Assembly: GCA_938041035.1 (NCBI GenBank)
Contig: CALHYX010000016.1
Coordinates: forward strand, 1 to 64,000
Reading direction: 5' to 3'
DNA length: 64,000 nucleotides
From: an uncultured Acidimicrobiales bacterium
Lineage (GTDB): Bacteria > Actinomycetota > Acidimicrobiia > Acidimicrobiales > SHLQ01
Part shown: one piece after another, positions 8,975-17,388 of the stretch
Layout: each line of letters begins with the position of its first letter
Numbering within the stretch: position 1 is the stretch's first letter
Made by a program: the position numbers and the translations under genes
The notes under the pieces: generated by a model
Told to the model about the DNA's origin: nothing
Seen by the model: the letters and a program-made list of their open reading frames with translations, nothing else
The model's database searches: none

Positions 8975-10047
8975 GCTCCCCACCCACTCGCCAGCTGCAT
9001 GTCGTCGGACTCGATCGCGTCAGCGCGCAGCCGCAGGAGCCAGCGCACCGCGCTTGGGGCGGCCACGAAGAACAGGATGAATGCCTGAATGACGCTGATG
9101 ATCTCGGGCTCGACGTCGGTGCGCGACTGCATGAGCGTCGAGCCGGCGTCGAGCGCCCCGATCAACAGCGCCGCGGGCACGACGGCGAGGGAGTTGGTGC
9201 GGGCCAACAGGGCAATGGTGATGCCGTCGAACCCGAGGCCGGTGTTGAACCCGGGCTCGAACCGGCCGTTGACCCCCAGCGTTTGGATCGCGCCGCCGAC
9301 CCCGGCGAGGAACGCGCTGATCCCCATGGCGACGACGGTGATGCGGGTGACGCTGATGCCGGCGTACTTGGCCGCTCGAGGATTGGCGCCGACCGTCTGG
9401 ATTTCAAAGCCGAGCGTCGACTTTCGCACGACCCACCACATCAGTGCGGCGGCGGCGACGGCGACGAGGAAACCAACCGGCAGGTCGCCAATGCGGGGAA
9501 GTTCGGCCGATGGAAGGATCTCCGGCGTGCGGGCCAGCGCGCCGCCGTCGGGGTCGTTCCACGGCCCGTCGCGGCTCACCAGCCACTCGGTGAAGTTGGC
9601 GGCCACGAAGTTCAACATGATGGTCGAGATCACTTCGTGGGTGCCGCGGGTGGCTTTCAGCAGGCCCGCCGTCGCCCCGAGCACGGAGGCGGCGAGACCG
9701 CCGACGATCAGGGCGAACGGGATGTGGATGATCGCCGGGAGATCGAAGAAGTAGCCCACCCAGCCGGCGAAGGCGGCGCCGAGCAGCAGTTGGCCCTGAC
9801 CGCCGATGTTGAACAGGCCGGCCTTGAACGCAAAGGCCACCGCCAGACCGCCCATGACGAGAGGCGTGGCCTTGTCGAGGGTGCGGCCGACGCCCTCCCA
9901 GCTACCGAGCGCCCCCTCCAACAGACCGCCGTAGGCGGTGAGAGGGTTGTCGCCGGAGATCAGGATGAGCAGCGCGCCGGCGAACAGCCCGAGCACGACG
10001 GCCAACGCGGGCAGCACCAACTGGCGCAGCCAACTCGCGTCCCCCAT
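8971..10047 (-). CDS. BMP/nucleoside-type ABC importer, permease 1
   Basis: A 358-residue membrane protein (NupP/YufP-like). It has an N-terminal hydrophobic helix, then the family segment AFKAGLFNIGGQGQLLLGA near residue 75, GTHEVISTIMLNFVA near 135, and a C-terminal run of helices. Start ATG with ribosome-binding sequence GGGGAGCAG directly upstream. It overlaps the next permease by 4 bp. A strong hairpin (10100-10127) separates it from the upstream lipoprotein gene, so this gene and the rest may be expressed less than the lipoprotein. Confidence 0.92.
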   Translation of the reverse strand: MGDASWLRQLVLPALAVVLGLFAGALLILISGDNPLTAYGGLLEGALGSWEGVGRTLDKATPLVMGGLAVAFAFKAGLFNIGGQGQLLLGAAFAGWVGYFFDLPAIIHIPFALIVGGLAASVLGATAGLLKATRGTHEVISTIMLNFVAANFTEWLVSRDGPWNDPDGGALARTPEILPSAELPRIGDLPVGFLVAVAAAALMWWVVRKSTLGFEIQTVGANPRAAKYAGISVTRITVVAMGISAFLAGVGGAIQTLGVNGRFEPGFNTGLGFDGITIALLARTNSLAVVPAALLIGALDAGSTLMQSRTDVEPEIISVIQAFILFFVAAPSAVRWLLRLRADAIESDDMQLASGWGA

Positions 10048-10099
10048 CTGCTCCCCTCGCTACCCCTGGCACCCGGCGATGCCACCGCTGAAACCGGGC

Positions 10100-10127
10100 G
10101 GGGGTGGGACCCGTTGGCCCCACCCCC
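10100..10127 (-). terminator. Intercistronic hairpin after the BMP lipoprotein gene
   Basis: Perfect 9-bp inverted repeat GGGGGTGGG / CCCACCCCC with a 10-nt loop, lying between the lipoprotein stop (10143) and the first permease start (10047). No T-run follows on the minus strand, so it is more likely a partial terminator or an RNA-stabilising stem that raises lipoprotein mRNA over permease mRNA. This is a common arrangement in importer operons. Confidence 0.5.
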
Positions 10128-10142
10128 AACTCGGTGATGTAC

Positions 10143-11342
10143 CTACGGGGTGTAACCCGTGGAGACCTCACCCGACAGGACCATCGGGGTCAGTTCGGTC
10201 ATGAAGTCCTGCGTTTCCTGCGGGATGATGTCAGCAAAGTCGTGGTAGTCGGCCAGGCCGACCGCACCGATGAAGTTGCCCGAGGGGCCGGCGCCGCCGT
10301 TCCACTCGGTCGCGATGTCGACGACACCCTGGGTGATGAGCTTCATCGCCGAGGTGATGAGGCACGGTTGGGCCTCCGGAACGGTTTCCCACTGATCGGC
10401 GTCGACGCCGATGCAGAAGGCCTCGCCGTTCTCCTTGGCGATCTCGGCGAGGGCGCCGTTGCCGGTGAGGCCACCGGCGCCGAAGATGACGTCGGCGCCG
10501 TTGTCGAGCGCCTGACGAGCGGTGCTCGCGCCCCAGTCGGGGTCGGTGAAGGCCACGTCGAGCCCGCCCGGGTGGTACGTCGAGATGACCTCGGCATCGG
10601 CGTTCGAGTAGGCGACACCGGCGTCGAAGCCTTCCTTGAACGCCACGACCGGCGGAACGAGGTCGGTGCCGAGCACCTGGCCCACGATGTTGGTTTCGGT
10701 CATGAGTCCGGCGAGGGCACCGGCGAGGAATCCGGCCTGGTCTTCGGGGAAGATCAACCCGGCGAGGTTGGGCAGCGCTTCGCCCTGGAACTGGTCGACA
10801 CCGATGAAGTAGGTGTCGGGGTTGGCCGTGGCCGCCTCGATGGTGGCTTCGCCGAGGGCGAACCCGACGGTGACGATCACGTCGTAACCCTGGTCGATGA
10901 AGCTGCCGATGTTGGTGGCGTAGTCGGTGGAGTCCTGGGTTTCGATGAAATCAACCTTGGCGCCCATGTCGCTTTCGAGCTGTTGCACACCGACCCACGC
11001 GGACTGGTTGAAGCTCTTGTCGTCGATCTTGCCGACGTCGGTCACCAGGCCCACGCACACGGCATCGCCGGCGCAGTCCACGTCGCCGCCATCGTCTTCG
11101 GCCATGGCATCGTCGTCCTCGGCCATGGCATCGTCGTCTTCGGCCATGGCGTCGTCACCGTCGCCGTCGCTGTGGTCGGCCCCTTCGCCGTCGTCCTCGG
11201 CCATCGCGTCATCATCGGCGGCCTCGTCAGCCGCCGCGCCATCGTCGGTCGCGGCGGTCGAGTCGCCGTCGGAGCCGCACGCGGCCGCCAACAGGCTGAA
11301 AGCGGCCAACAAGGCCACCAGAATCTTCCAGGAATTTCGCAT
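10143..11342 (-). CDS. BMP-family substrate-binding lipoprotein
   Basis: A 399-residue extracytoplasmic binding protein of the BMP (basic membrane protein)/Med family. The ATG at 11342 was chosen because GGAGGGAACC precedes it directly and it opens a signal peptide with lipobox LLAAACGSD, cysteine near residue 22. After the lipid anchor comes an acidic linker of about 55 residues (Asp, Glu, Ala, Met), including a seven-residue repeat unit DDAMAED. The mature domain begins near CVGLVTDVGKIDDKSFNQSAW. It feeds the permeases and ATPase downstream on the same strand. BMP ligands include nucleosides; none can be assigned here. Confidence 0.93.
   Translation of the reverse strand: MRNSWKILVALLAAFSLLAAACGSDGDSTAATDDGAAADEAADDDAMAEDDGEGADHSDGDGDDAMAEDDDAMAEDDDAMAEDDGGDVDCAGDAVCVGLVTDVGKIDDKSFNQSAWVGVQQLESDMGAKVDFIETQDSTDYATNIGSFIDQGYDVIVTVGFALGEATIEAATANPDTYFIGVDQFQGEALPNLAGLIFPEDQAGFLAGALAGLMTETNIVGQVLGTDLVPPVVAFKEGFDAGVAYSNADAEVISTYHPGGLDVAFTDPDWGASTARQALDNGADVIFGAGGLTGNGALAEIAKENGEAFCIGVDADQWETVPEAQPCLITSAMKLITQGVVDIATEWNGGAGPSGNFIGAVGLADYHDFADIIPQETQDFMTELTPMVLSGEVSTGYTP
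11100..11162 (-). repeat. 21-bp in-frame tandem repeat, about three copies
   Basis: Units begin at 11100, 11121 and 11142 and read on the plus strand as ggccatggcatcgtcgtc plus three bases. The first two differ at one base and the third is diverged at its end. They encode repeated DDAMAED in the linker between the lipid anchor and the ligand-binding domain of the BMP lipoprotein, and probably set spacer length. Confidence 0.8.
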
Positions 11343-11424
11343 TGGTTCCCTCCAATTGGATGCGTCCGCCACCCTAGCCCTGGCCTCCACCAAGGTCGTA
11401 TCGCGCGGCAAGGTCGTCGGCGTC

Positions 11425-12210
11425 CTACCAGGTCGGTCGGCACAACACCCCGCCGTCGACGATCAATTCCGCGCCGGTGATCCAGCGGGCGAGATCCGAG
11501 CAGAGAAACACGCAGGCGTCGCCGACGTCATCGGGGGCCCCGAGCCGGCCGAGCGGTGCGGCGCGCAGCCAGCGGTCGACGCCGTCGGGCCAGTCCGTCG
11601 CCAGGCCGGGTCGATCGATCAACCCGGGCGAGACGACGTTTACCCGGACGCCCGCCGGGCCGAGGGCCCCCGCCGCGGCTCGGGCATGCATGATGATGGC
11701 CGCCTTGGTCGTGGAGTAGTGGGCATGACCCGGCGCGGGTTGATGGCCCTCGACCGAGGCGATGTGCACGATGCTCCCCGTGGTCATCTCGGCCGCGGCG
11801 GCCTGGGTGAGACGGTGCACCGCCGTGAGGTTGGTGGCGACGATCGAGTCCCAGTCCTCCGCGGTGATCTCGTCGAACGCGGTCACCGGTTGGATCCCCG
11901 CGTTGTTCACGAGGCCGTCGATCCGGCCGTGGGCGGCGATGACGTCTTCGATCAGTTTGGCTGCGCCCTCAGCGGCGGTGAGATCGCTCTCGATGGTGGA
12001 GAACGAACCTCCGTTCCCGGGAGTGGTGCTGATCGGAGTCGAGCGCGTGTGGGCGACGACGGTCGCGCCGGCGGCGTCGAACCGGGCGGCGATGCCGCCG
12101 CCCACCGTGCCCCCGGCACCCGTCACCACGATCACCCGCCCCGTGAGATCGAGGAGTTCGGCGGGCGAGCGTTGCCCGGTGTTGGGGTCGGCGGGTTCGC
12201 TCGTCGTCAT
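11425..12210 (-). CDS. Short-chain dehydrogenase/reductase
   Basis: A 261-residue classical SDR. The cofactor motif TGAGGTVGGG is near residues 30-39, NNAG near 106, the catalytic Ser in IASVEG about 13 residues before Tyr in YSTTK, and a C-terminal GAELIVDGG. The start ATG at 12210 overlaps the stop of the DUF985 cupin gene by ATGA, so the two are translationally coupled. The substrate is unknown. Its position downstream of a cupin and upstream of the BMP importer operon (83-bp gap) may allow read-through. Confidence 0.88.
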   Translation of the reverse strand: MTTSEPADPNTGQRSPAELLDLTGRVIVVTGAGGTVGGGIAARFDAAGATVVAHTRSTPISTTPGNGGSFSTIESDLTAAEGAAKLIEDVIAAHGRIDGLVNNAGIQPVTAFDEITAEDWDSIVATNLTAVHRLTQAAAAEMTTGSIVHIASVEGHQPAPGHAHYSTTKAAIIMHARAAAGALGPAGVRVNVVSPGLIDRPGLATDWPDGVDRWLRAAPLGRLGAPDDVGDACVFLCSDLARWITGAELIVDGGVLCRPTW

Positions 12211-12704
12211 GGGCTCTCCAAACGGGTTAGGGCGGCGATCTCCGCGGCCGCCTCGGGGTAGCGCTCCTGCAGGGCGGCGCGGTCGCCGAGCTCGAAGTCG
12301 GCCGCGTCGAACGCAGGTGCCATAGTCGTGCCGACCAGTGACCAGTCGCCGGTGGTGGCGGCGCCCATCCACACCCCGGGCGCGACGGCGGCGAAGGGGC
12401 GCTGGTCGGCCTTCAGGTCGTCGCCGAGCACGCGCCGTTCGACCGTGTTTCCGGCATCGGTACTGGGGGCATCGTCGTCCGGGCCGAGTAGCAGCAATGT
12501 CACCGGATCCCCGGCGTAGTGGTGCCACAGCTCGGGGCCTCGGAGCCGGTGCATGGCGGAGAAGTCCCCGGGCCGCATGAGGAAGTAGATGCCGCTGCCG
12601 TGGGCATCGAGCCAGGTTTGAGCCCAGTACCCACCTTCGGCGGGCAACGGCACGAGGCCGAGCAGGTCGATGACGTCGTCGGCGGTGAGCCCGGCGTTGA
12701 TCAT
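12207..12704 (-). CDS. DUF985-type cupin protein
   Basis: A 165-residue cupin-fold protein. Family features are LGLVPLPAEGGYWAQTW near residue 14, IYFLMRPGDFSAMHRL near 39, ELWHHYAGDPVTLLLL near 58, and AVAPGVWMGA followed by WSLVGTTMAPAFDAADFELGDR. The function of this family is unsettled; sugar-isomerase-like cupin roles have been suggested. The ATG at 12704 gives the usual N terminus. It is the first gene of a minus-strand pair with the SDR and is divergent from the YchJ-like gene. Confidence 0.85.
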   Translation of the reverse strand: MINAGLTADDVIDLLGLVPLPAEGGYWAQTWLDAHGSGIYFLMRPGDFSAMHRLRGPELWHHYAGDPVTLLLLGPDDDAPSTDAGNTVERRVLGDDLKADQRPFAAVAPGVWMGAATTGDWSLVGTTMAPAFDAADFELGDRAALQERYPEAAAEIAALTRLESP

Positions 12705-12807
12705 GCCCGCAACGTACCCGAAGCGATGCCGACCGTCGGGTCCTGTCACACTCGAGCGATGACCACCGGCGCAACCTCCGCACCAGCGACGAACCAGCGA
12801 TGAACAG

Positions 12808-13221
12808 GTGACGAACCAGTGTCCTTGCGGTTCGCTCGCGATGTTCGACACGTGTTGTCGGCCCCTGATCGCGGGTGAACGCCCGGCCGCGACGGCCATC
12901 GACCTCATGCGTTCGCGTTTCACTGCGTTCGCAACCGGGGCCTACGACTACCTCGACGGCACCTGGCATCCCGACACCCGACCGGCCGTCGGCGTGGGCC
13001 CGACCGAGGGCTTGACCTGGGTCCGGCTCGAGGTCGTGGCTTCCGAGGGCGGCGGTGCGTTCGACCGGCACGGGACCGTCGAATTTCGGGCCCACTACCA
13101 GGTCGACGAGGATGGCCGGGTCGAGCCCGGAACGCTCCACGAACGTTCGCGGTTCGCTCGGGTCGATGACCGCTGGGTGTACGTCGACGGCGATCGGTTC
13201 GGTTCCGGTTGGTCGGCGTAG
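12808..13221 (+). CDS. YchJ-like protein with SEC-C zinc motif
   Basis: A 137-residue member of the YchJ/UPF0225 family. A SEC-C-type metal motif opens the protein (CPCGS at residues 5-9, CC at 16-17), then LMRSRFTAFATGAYDYL and HGTVEFRAHYQVD follow, the NTF2-like part. Biochemical role unknown. The GTG at 12808 is the only start in frame that keeps the cysteine motif at the N terminus. The 103-bp gap upstream is shared with the divergent cupin gene. Confidence 0.88.
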   Translation: MTNQCPCGSLAMFDTCCRPLIAGERPAATAIDLMRSRFTAFATGAYDYLDGTWHPDTRPAVGVGPTEGLTWVRLEVVASEGGGAFDRHGTVEFRAHYQVDEDGRVEPGTLHERSRFARVDDRWVYVDGDRFGSGWSA

Positions 13222-13268
13222 GCACCCCGAGGGCCAGAGCGCGTAACCGCTCGACCTAGGCTGCGGGC

Positions 13269-14552
13269 ATGCCGAGCCCACCCCCGCACCGTGTGGCCAT
13301 CGTCGGTGGCGGGCCGGCCGGGCTCATGGCGGCCGAGACGCTGGCCCGCGCCGATGTTCAGGTCACCGTGTACGACCAGCGCCGGTCGATGGCGCGCAAG
13401 TTCGTGCTCGCCGGGCGCAGCGGGCTGAACCTCACGACGAGCGACGACGGCGAACGGCTGCTCGATCGCTACGGCGATCGACGCGCCGAGCTGGCCGAAC
13501 CCCTGCGCCGGTTCGGTCCGGCCGAACTGCGCGCCTGGTCAGCTGCGCTCGGTGAGCCCACGTTCGTCGGGACCAGCGGCCGGGTGTTCCCGGAGTCCCT
13601 GCGCGCCACCCCGCTGCTGCGTGCGTGGATTCGGCGACTCGCGGACCTCGGCGTGCGGTTCGAGCCCGGGCACCGTTGGTTGGGCTGGGGCCTCAGGGGA
13701 GAGACGGGAGAGACAGAAGAACCCTCAGGCGACGGTGCCGTGGTCCTGCGGTTCGCCACCGGTTTGGGCGAGCCGGATGCGCACGAGATCGCCGTCCCGG
13801 CGGATGCCGTGGTCTTTGCTCTCGGCGGCGCCAGTTGGCCGCGGGTGGGGGGCGACGGCTCCTGGGTCGAGCGCTTCCGCGAGGCCGCGGTCGACGTCGT
13901 GGCGCTGCGGTCGGCCAACGCCGGTGTTCGGATCCCCTGGACCGAGATCTTCGCCGACCGCTTCGCCGGGACCCCGCTCAAGAACGTCGCTGTCGCCACC
14001 GGTGGTGACCGCGTGCGGGGCGATATCGTCGTAACGACGACCGGCATGGAGGGCGGGCCCGTCTATGCCCTGGGCGGCGAGATCCGGACCGCGCTCGAGG
14101 GTGGCGGTGCGGCCATCGCCATGGACCTCACACCGGATCTGGATCACGATCGGCTGAGCGCCCGGCTGGCCGAGCGCCGTCGGGCGAAGGACTCGCTTTC
14201 GACGTGGCTCCGTAAGGCCGGGTTCGATCCCGTCGCCGTAGGCGTGATGCGCGAGGCCACCCGCAACCGGCTGCCCGAGACCGCGACGGCCCTCGCCGGC
14301 CTGGCCAAGAGCGTGGTGATCCCGGTCGAGAACCTGATGCCCCTCGATCGGGCGATCTCGACGGCGGGTGGCGTGGCGTTCGATGAGATCGACGAGTCGT
14401 TCATGGTGTCGAGGCTCCCCGGGGTGTTCGCCGCGGGCGAGATGCTCGACTGGGACGCACCCACCGGCGGCTACCTGCTCCAGGCCTGCTTCAGCACGGG
14501 GGTAGCGGCCGCGACCGGCGTGCTCGAGTGGCTCGGTCGGGCCGGGCCGTAG
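13269..14552 (+). CDS. HI0933-like NAD(P)/FAD-dependent oxidoreductase (TIGR03862-type)
   Basis: A 427-residue flavoprotein. The FAD dinucleotide motif VAIVGGGPAGLMAAE is at residues 9-23. The family hallmark RKFVLAGRSGLNLTTS is near 43, GTSGRVFPESLRATPLL near 98, ALGGASWPRVGGDGSW near 181, and C-terminal GEMLDWDAPTGGYLLQACFSTG closes the flavin fold. These proteins are called HI0933-like or BaiN-like; the physiological substrate is not established. It lies 47 bp after the YchJ-like gene on the same strand, with no obvious terminator between them. Confidence 0.88.
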   Translation: MPSPPPHRVAIVGGGPAGLMAAETLARADVQVTVYDQRRSMARKFVLAGRSGLNLTTSDDGERLLDRYGDRRAELAEPLRRFGPAELRAWSAALGEPTFVGTSGRVFPESLRATPLLRAWIRRLADLGVRFEPGHRWLGWGLRGETGETEEPSGDGAVVLRFATGLGEPDAHEIAVPADAVVFALGGASWPRVGGDGSWVERFREAAVDVVALRSANAGVRIPWTEIFADRFAGTPLKNVAVATGGDRVRGDIVVTTTGMEGGPVYALGGEIRTALEGGGAAIAMDLTPDLDHDRLSARLAERRRAKDSLSTWLRKAGFDPVAVGVMREATRNRLPETATALAGLAKSVVIPVENLMPLDRAISTAGGVAFDEIDESFMVSRLPGVFAAGEMLDWDAPTGGYLLQACFSTGVAAATGVLEWLGRAGP

Positions 14553-14610
14553 CGGGCCAGGGACATCCGGTGGCTACCATGGGCGCAGGGGCTACCGGTA
14601 GGAGAACACG

Positions 14611-15840
14611 ATGAGCTCGACATGGATTCTCGGGGGATACCAGAGCGACTTTGCCCAGGCACTGTCGCGCCAGGACCGCGATATTGCCGACCTGACCCGC
14701 GAGGTGGTCGAGGCAACGCTCGAGTCGGCCGGTGTCGACGCCGCGGCGATCGAGAGCGTGCACGTGGGCAACGCCTTTGGTCAGCTGTACACCGGGCAGG
14801 GCCACCTCGGCGCCATGCCCGCCACCGTGGTTCCCGAACTCTGGGGTGTTCCGGCGATGCGCCACGAGGCCGCGTGCGCCTCCAGTTCGATGGCCGCGCT
14901 GGCCGCCATGGCCGAGATCGAGGCGGGCCGCTACGACTGTGTGCTCGTGCTCGGCGTCGAGCAGGAGAAGACCATGCCGGGGGCCGAGGCCGCCCAGACC
15001 CAGCAGGCGGCTGCCTGGGTGGGCCATGAGACCGACGGCATCGACTTCATCTGGCCCTGGACGTTCGACCGCATCGCCGAGGAGTACGACGAGCGCTTCG
15101 GGCTCGACGAAGCCCACCTTCGCGCCATCGGTGCGCTCAACCTCACCAACGCCCAGGCAAACCCGCGAGCCCAGACGCGCGATTGGAAGCTGACCTCGGA
15201 CAGTTTCGGCACCGACGACCACGTGAACCCGGTCGTGCAGGGTCGGCTGCGGCGCAACGACTGTTGTCAGATCACCGACGGTGGCGCCGGGGTCGTGCTG
15301 GTCTCGGACCGGTGGGTCGCCGAGCACGGCGCCGGCCGCCCCGTCGCCCGCATCGCCGGATGGGGTCACACCACCGTCGGGCTGCCGCTCGACGCCAAAT
15401 TGGCCCGCAGCGCCGGCCAGGAGTTCGTGATGCCCCACGTACGCAAAGCGATCGTCGATGCCCGCACCAGGGCCGGGTTCGACGACCTCGCCGAACTCGA
15501 CGCCATCGAGACCCACGACTGCATGACCCCGTCGGAGTACATGGCGATCGATCATCTGGGCATCACGGCTCCGGGCGAGAGTTGGAAGGCGATCGAAGAC
15601 GGCCGCCTCGAGCGATCCGGTTCGATACCCGTCAACCCGAGCGGCGGGCTGATTGGCGGCGGCCATCCGGTCGGCGCCACCGGTGCCCGCATGCTCGTCG
15701 ATGCCGTCCGCCAGGTCTCGGCGACGGCCGGCGACTATCAGGTCGACGGCGCCCGCCGGGTGCAGACGCTGAATATCGGCGGGAGCACGGCGTCGACCGT
15801 ATCCTTCGTCGTCGATTCGACCGAGGAGGTCGCCCGATGA
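14611..15840 (+). CDS. SCP2-type thiolase (acetyl-CoA acetyltransferase family)
   Basis: A 409-residue thiolase-superfamily protein of the sterol-carrier (SCP-x) branch. The acyl-accepting cysteine is Cys89 in HEAACASSS. The His-containing ETHDCMTPSEY is near residue 309, and the active-site motif GGLIGGGHPVGATG near 343-356 retains the His of GHP. It should therefore be catalytically competent for thiolytic cleavage of 3-ketoacyl-CoA or condensation. Its stop overlaps the start of a carotenoid-oxygenase homologue (ATGA at 15837), implying coupled synthesis and a shared pathway. Confidence 0.92.
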   Translation: MSSTWILGGYQSDFAQALSRQDRDIADLTREVVEATLESAGVDAAAIESVHVGNAFGQLYTGQGHLGAMPATVVPELWGVPAMRHEAACASSSMAALAAMAEIEAGRYDCVLVLGVEQEKTMPGAEAAQTQQAAAWVGHETDGIDFIWPWTFDRIAEEYDERFGLDEAHLRAIGALNLTNAQANPRAQTRDWKLTSDSFGTDDHVNPVVQGRLRRNDCCQITDGGAGVVLVSDRWVAEHGAGRPVARIAGWGHTTVGLPLDAKLARSAGQEFVMPHVRKAIVDARTRAGFDDLAELDAIETHDCMTPSEYMAIDHLGITAPGESWKAIEDGRLERSGSIPVNPSGGLIGGGHPVGATGARMLVDAVRQVSATAGDYQVDGARRVQTLNIGGSTASTVSFVVDSTEEVAR

Positions 15841-17324
15841 AGATCGAGCTGCGAAACACTCTGGAGACGGGTCTACCGCCCGACGACGACCACCCGTACC
15901 GTTCCGGCGTGTGGCAGGTGCAGACCCGCGAATTCGACGCCTGGGATCTCGACGTCGTCGAAGGTGAGGTCCCCGACGACCTCAACGGCGTCTACCTGCG
16001 CAACACCGAGAACGCGCTGTTCGAGCCGATCAAGCGGTACCACCCGTTCGACGGCGACGGGATGCTCCACTCGATTTCGTTCGAGAACGGCGAGACCCGG
16101 TACGCCAACCGCTTCGTGCGCACCGAGGGCCTCGTGGCCGAGCAGGAGGCCAAGCGCAGCCTGTGGGCGGGCCTGGCCGAACACCCGTCCAACGCCGTGG
16201 CCGAGCGCGGGTGGGGCGCTCGGGGCATGTTGAAGGATGCGGCGAGCACCGATGTGATCGTGCACCGTGGGCGGGCGCTGGCCAGCTTCTACCAGTGCGG
16301 CGAGCTGTACGCGCTCGACCCGCGCACCCTCGAAGACCTCGGTCGCACCACCTGGAACGGCTGGTTTCCCGACGACGGGGTGTCGGCGCATTGCAAGATC
16401 GACGAACACACCGGGGAGTTGCTGTTCTTCAACTACAGCACCGAGGCGCCGTTCATGCATTACGGCGTGGTCAGCGCCGCCGGTGAGGTCACGACCTACA
16501 TCGACGTGCCCCTCCCCGGTCCGCGTTTGCCGCACGACCTGGCGTTCACCGAGAACTGGACGATCCTCAACGACTTCCCGCTGTTCTGGGACCCGGAAGC
16601 GCTCGCCGATGGCTTCTACTCCAATCGGTTCCACCGCGACCTGCCGAGTCGGTTCGCGCTCATCCCCCGGCACGGCAGCACCGAGGACATCCGCTGGTTC
16701 GAGGCGGACCCGACCTTCGTGCTCCATTGGACCAACGCCTACGAGGACGGCGACGAGGTGGTGCTCGACGGGTTCTTCCAGCACAACCCCACAGCGTCCG
16801 GCGTGCCCCGGGCGGAGTCCAACTACAAGGGCTTCGAGACCCTGGACACCAACGCTCTTGGCGCACGCGCCCACCGCTGGCGCTTCAACCTCGTCACCGG
16901 TGAAACCACCGAGGAGGTCATGAGCGAGCGCTGCACGGAGTTCCCCATGGTGAATGGTCGCTACGCCGGCCGCCGACATCGGTACTCCTACAACGCTCGC
17001 TGTGCGCCGGGCATGTTCGCCTTTGACGGGCTGGTGAAACACGATCTCGACACCGGCGTCGAGGAGCTGGTCGAGTTCGCCGACGGCACCTACGTGAGCG
17101 AAACGGTGATGGCCCCGCGCGATTCGAGCGCGGCCGAAGACGACGGCTACCTGGTTACGTTCGCGTCCGACATCGTCAACGACGTCTCCGAGTGCGTCGT
17201 GTTCGACGCCGCCCGCCCGACCGACGGGCCGGTGGTACGGCTGCGGCTTCCGGAGCGCATCTGCTCGGGAACCCACTCCACGTGGGCTCCGGCCGGCGAC
17301 CTGGCCACCGACCAGATGGACTGA
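15837..17324 (+). CDS. Carotenoid-oxygenase (RPE65/CCD) family protein
   Basis: A 495-residue member of the seven-bladed propeller carotenoid cleavage dioxygenase family. The four iron-ligand histidines can be placed at His185 (SAHCK), His233 (LPHDLAF), His297 (LHWTNAYE) and His480 (GTHSTW). Their surroundings differ a little from the usual AHPK, HDF and FHG patterns, so substrate prediction is poor. Known members cleave C=C bonds in carotenoids, apocarotenoids, stilbenes or isoeugenol. The start overlaps the thiolase stop. A divergent second homologue lies at 53648. Confidence 0.92.
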   Translation: MKIELRNTLETGLPPDDDHPYRSGVWQVQTREFDAWDLDVVEGEVPDDLNGVYLRNTENALFEPIKRYHPFDGDGMLHSISFENGETRYANRFVRTEGLVAEQEAKRSLWAGLAEHPSNAVAERGWGARGMLKDAASTDVIVHRGRALASFYQCGELYALDPRTLEDLGRTTWNGWFPDDGVSAHCKIDEHTGELLFFNYSTEAPFMHYGVVSAAGEVTTYIDVPLPGPRLPHDLAFTENWTILNDFPLFWDPEALADGFYSNRFHRDLPSRFALIPRHGSTEDIRWFEADPTFVLHWTNAYEDGDEVVLDGFFQHNPTASGVPRAESNYKGFETLDTNALGARAHRWRFNLVTGETTEEVMSERCTEFPMVNGRYAGRRHRYSYNARCAPGMFAFDGLVKHDLDTGVEELVEFADGTYVSETVMAPRDSSAAEDDGYLVTFASDIVNDVSECVVFDAARPTDGPVVRLRLPERICSGTHSTWAPAGDLATDQMD

Positions 17325-17333
17325 CTGGACTGA

Positions 17334-17388
17334 GTGGGAACGGCGTACCGCATGGGAACGGCGTACTGAATGGGAACGGAGCGGTTCC
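17334..17388 (+). repeat. 18-bp tandem repeat spanning the epimerase start
   Basis: Two full copies of TGGGAACGGCGTACYGMA (17335-17352 and 17353-17370) and the first nine bases of a third. The ATG of the epimerase lies at the second/third junction. In frame with that ATG, a GTG-initiated stretch of 11 codons (17334-17369) ends in TGA directly before it. Confidence 0.7.

Noticed and set aside
11425..13281. A 618-codon open frame on the minus strand with an Arg/Pro-rich N-terminal half.
   Set aside because: Only the last 261 residues (from the ATG at 12210) match an SDR. The upstream part covers the cupin and YchJ-like genes in the wrong frame and has no recognisable domain.
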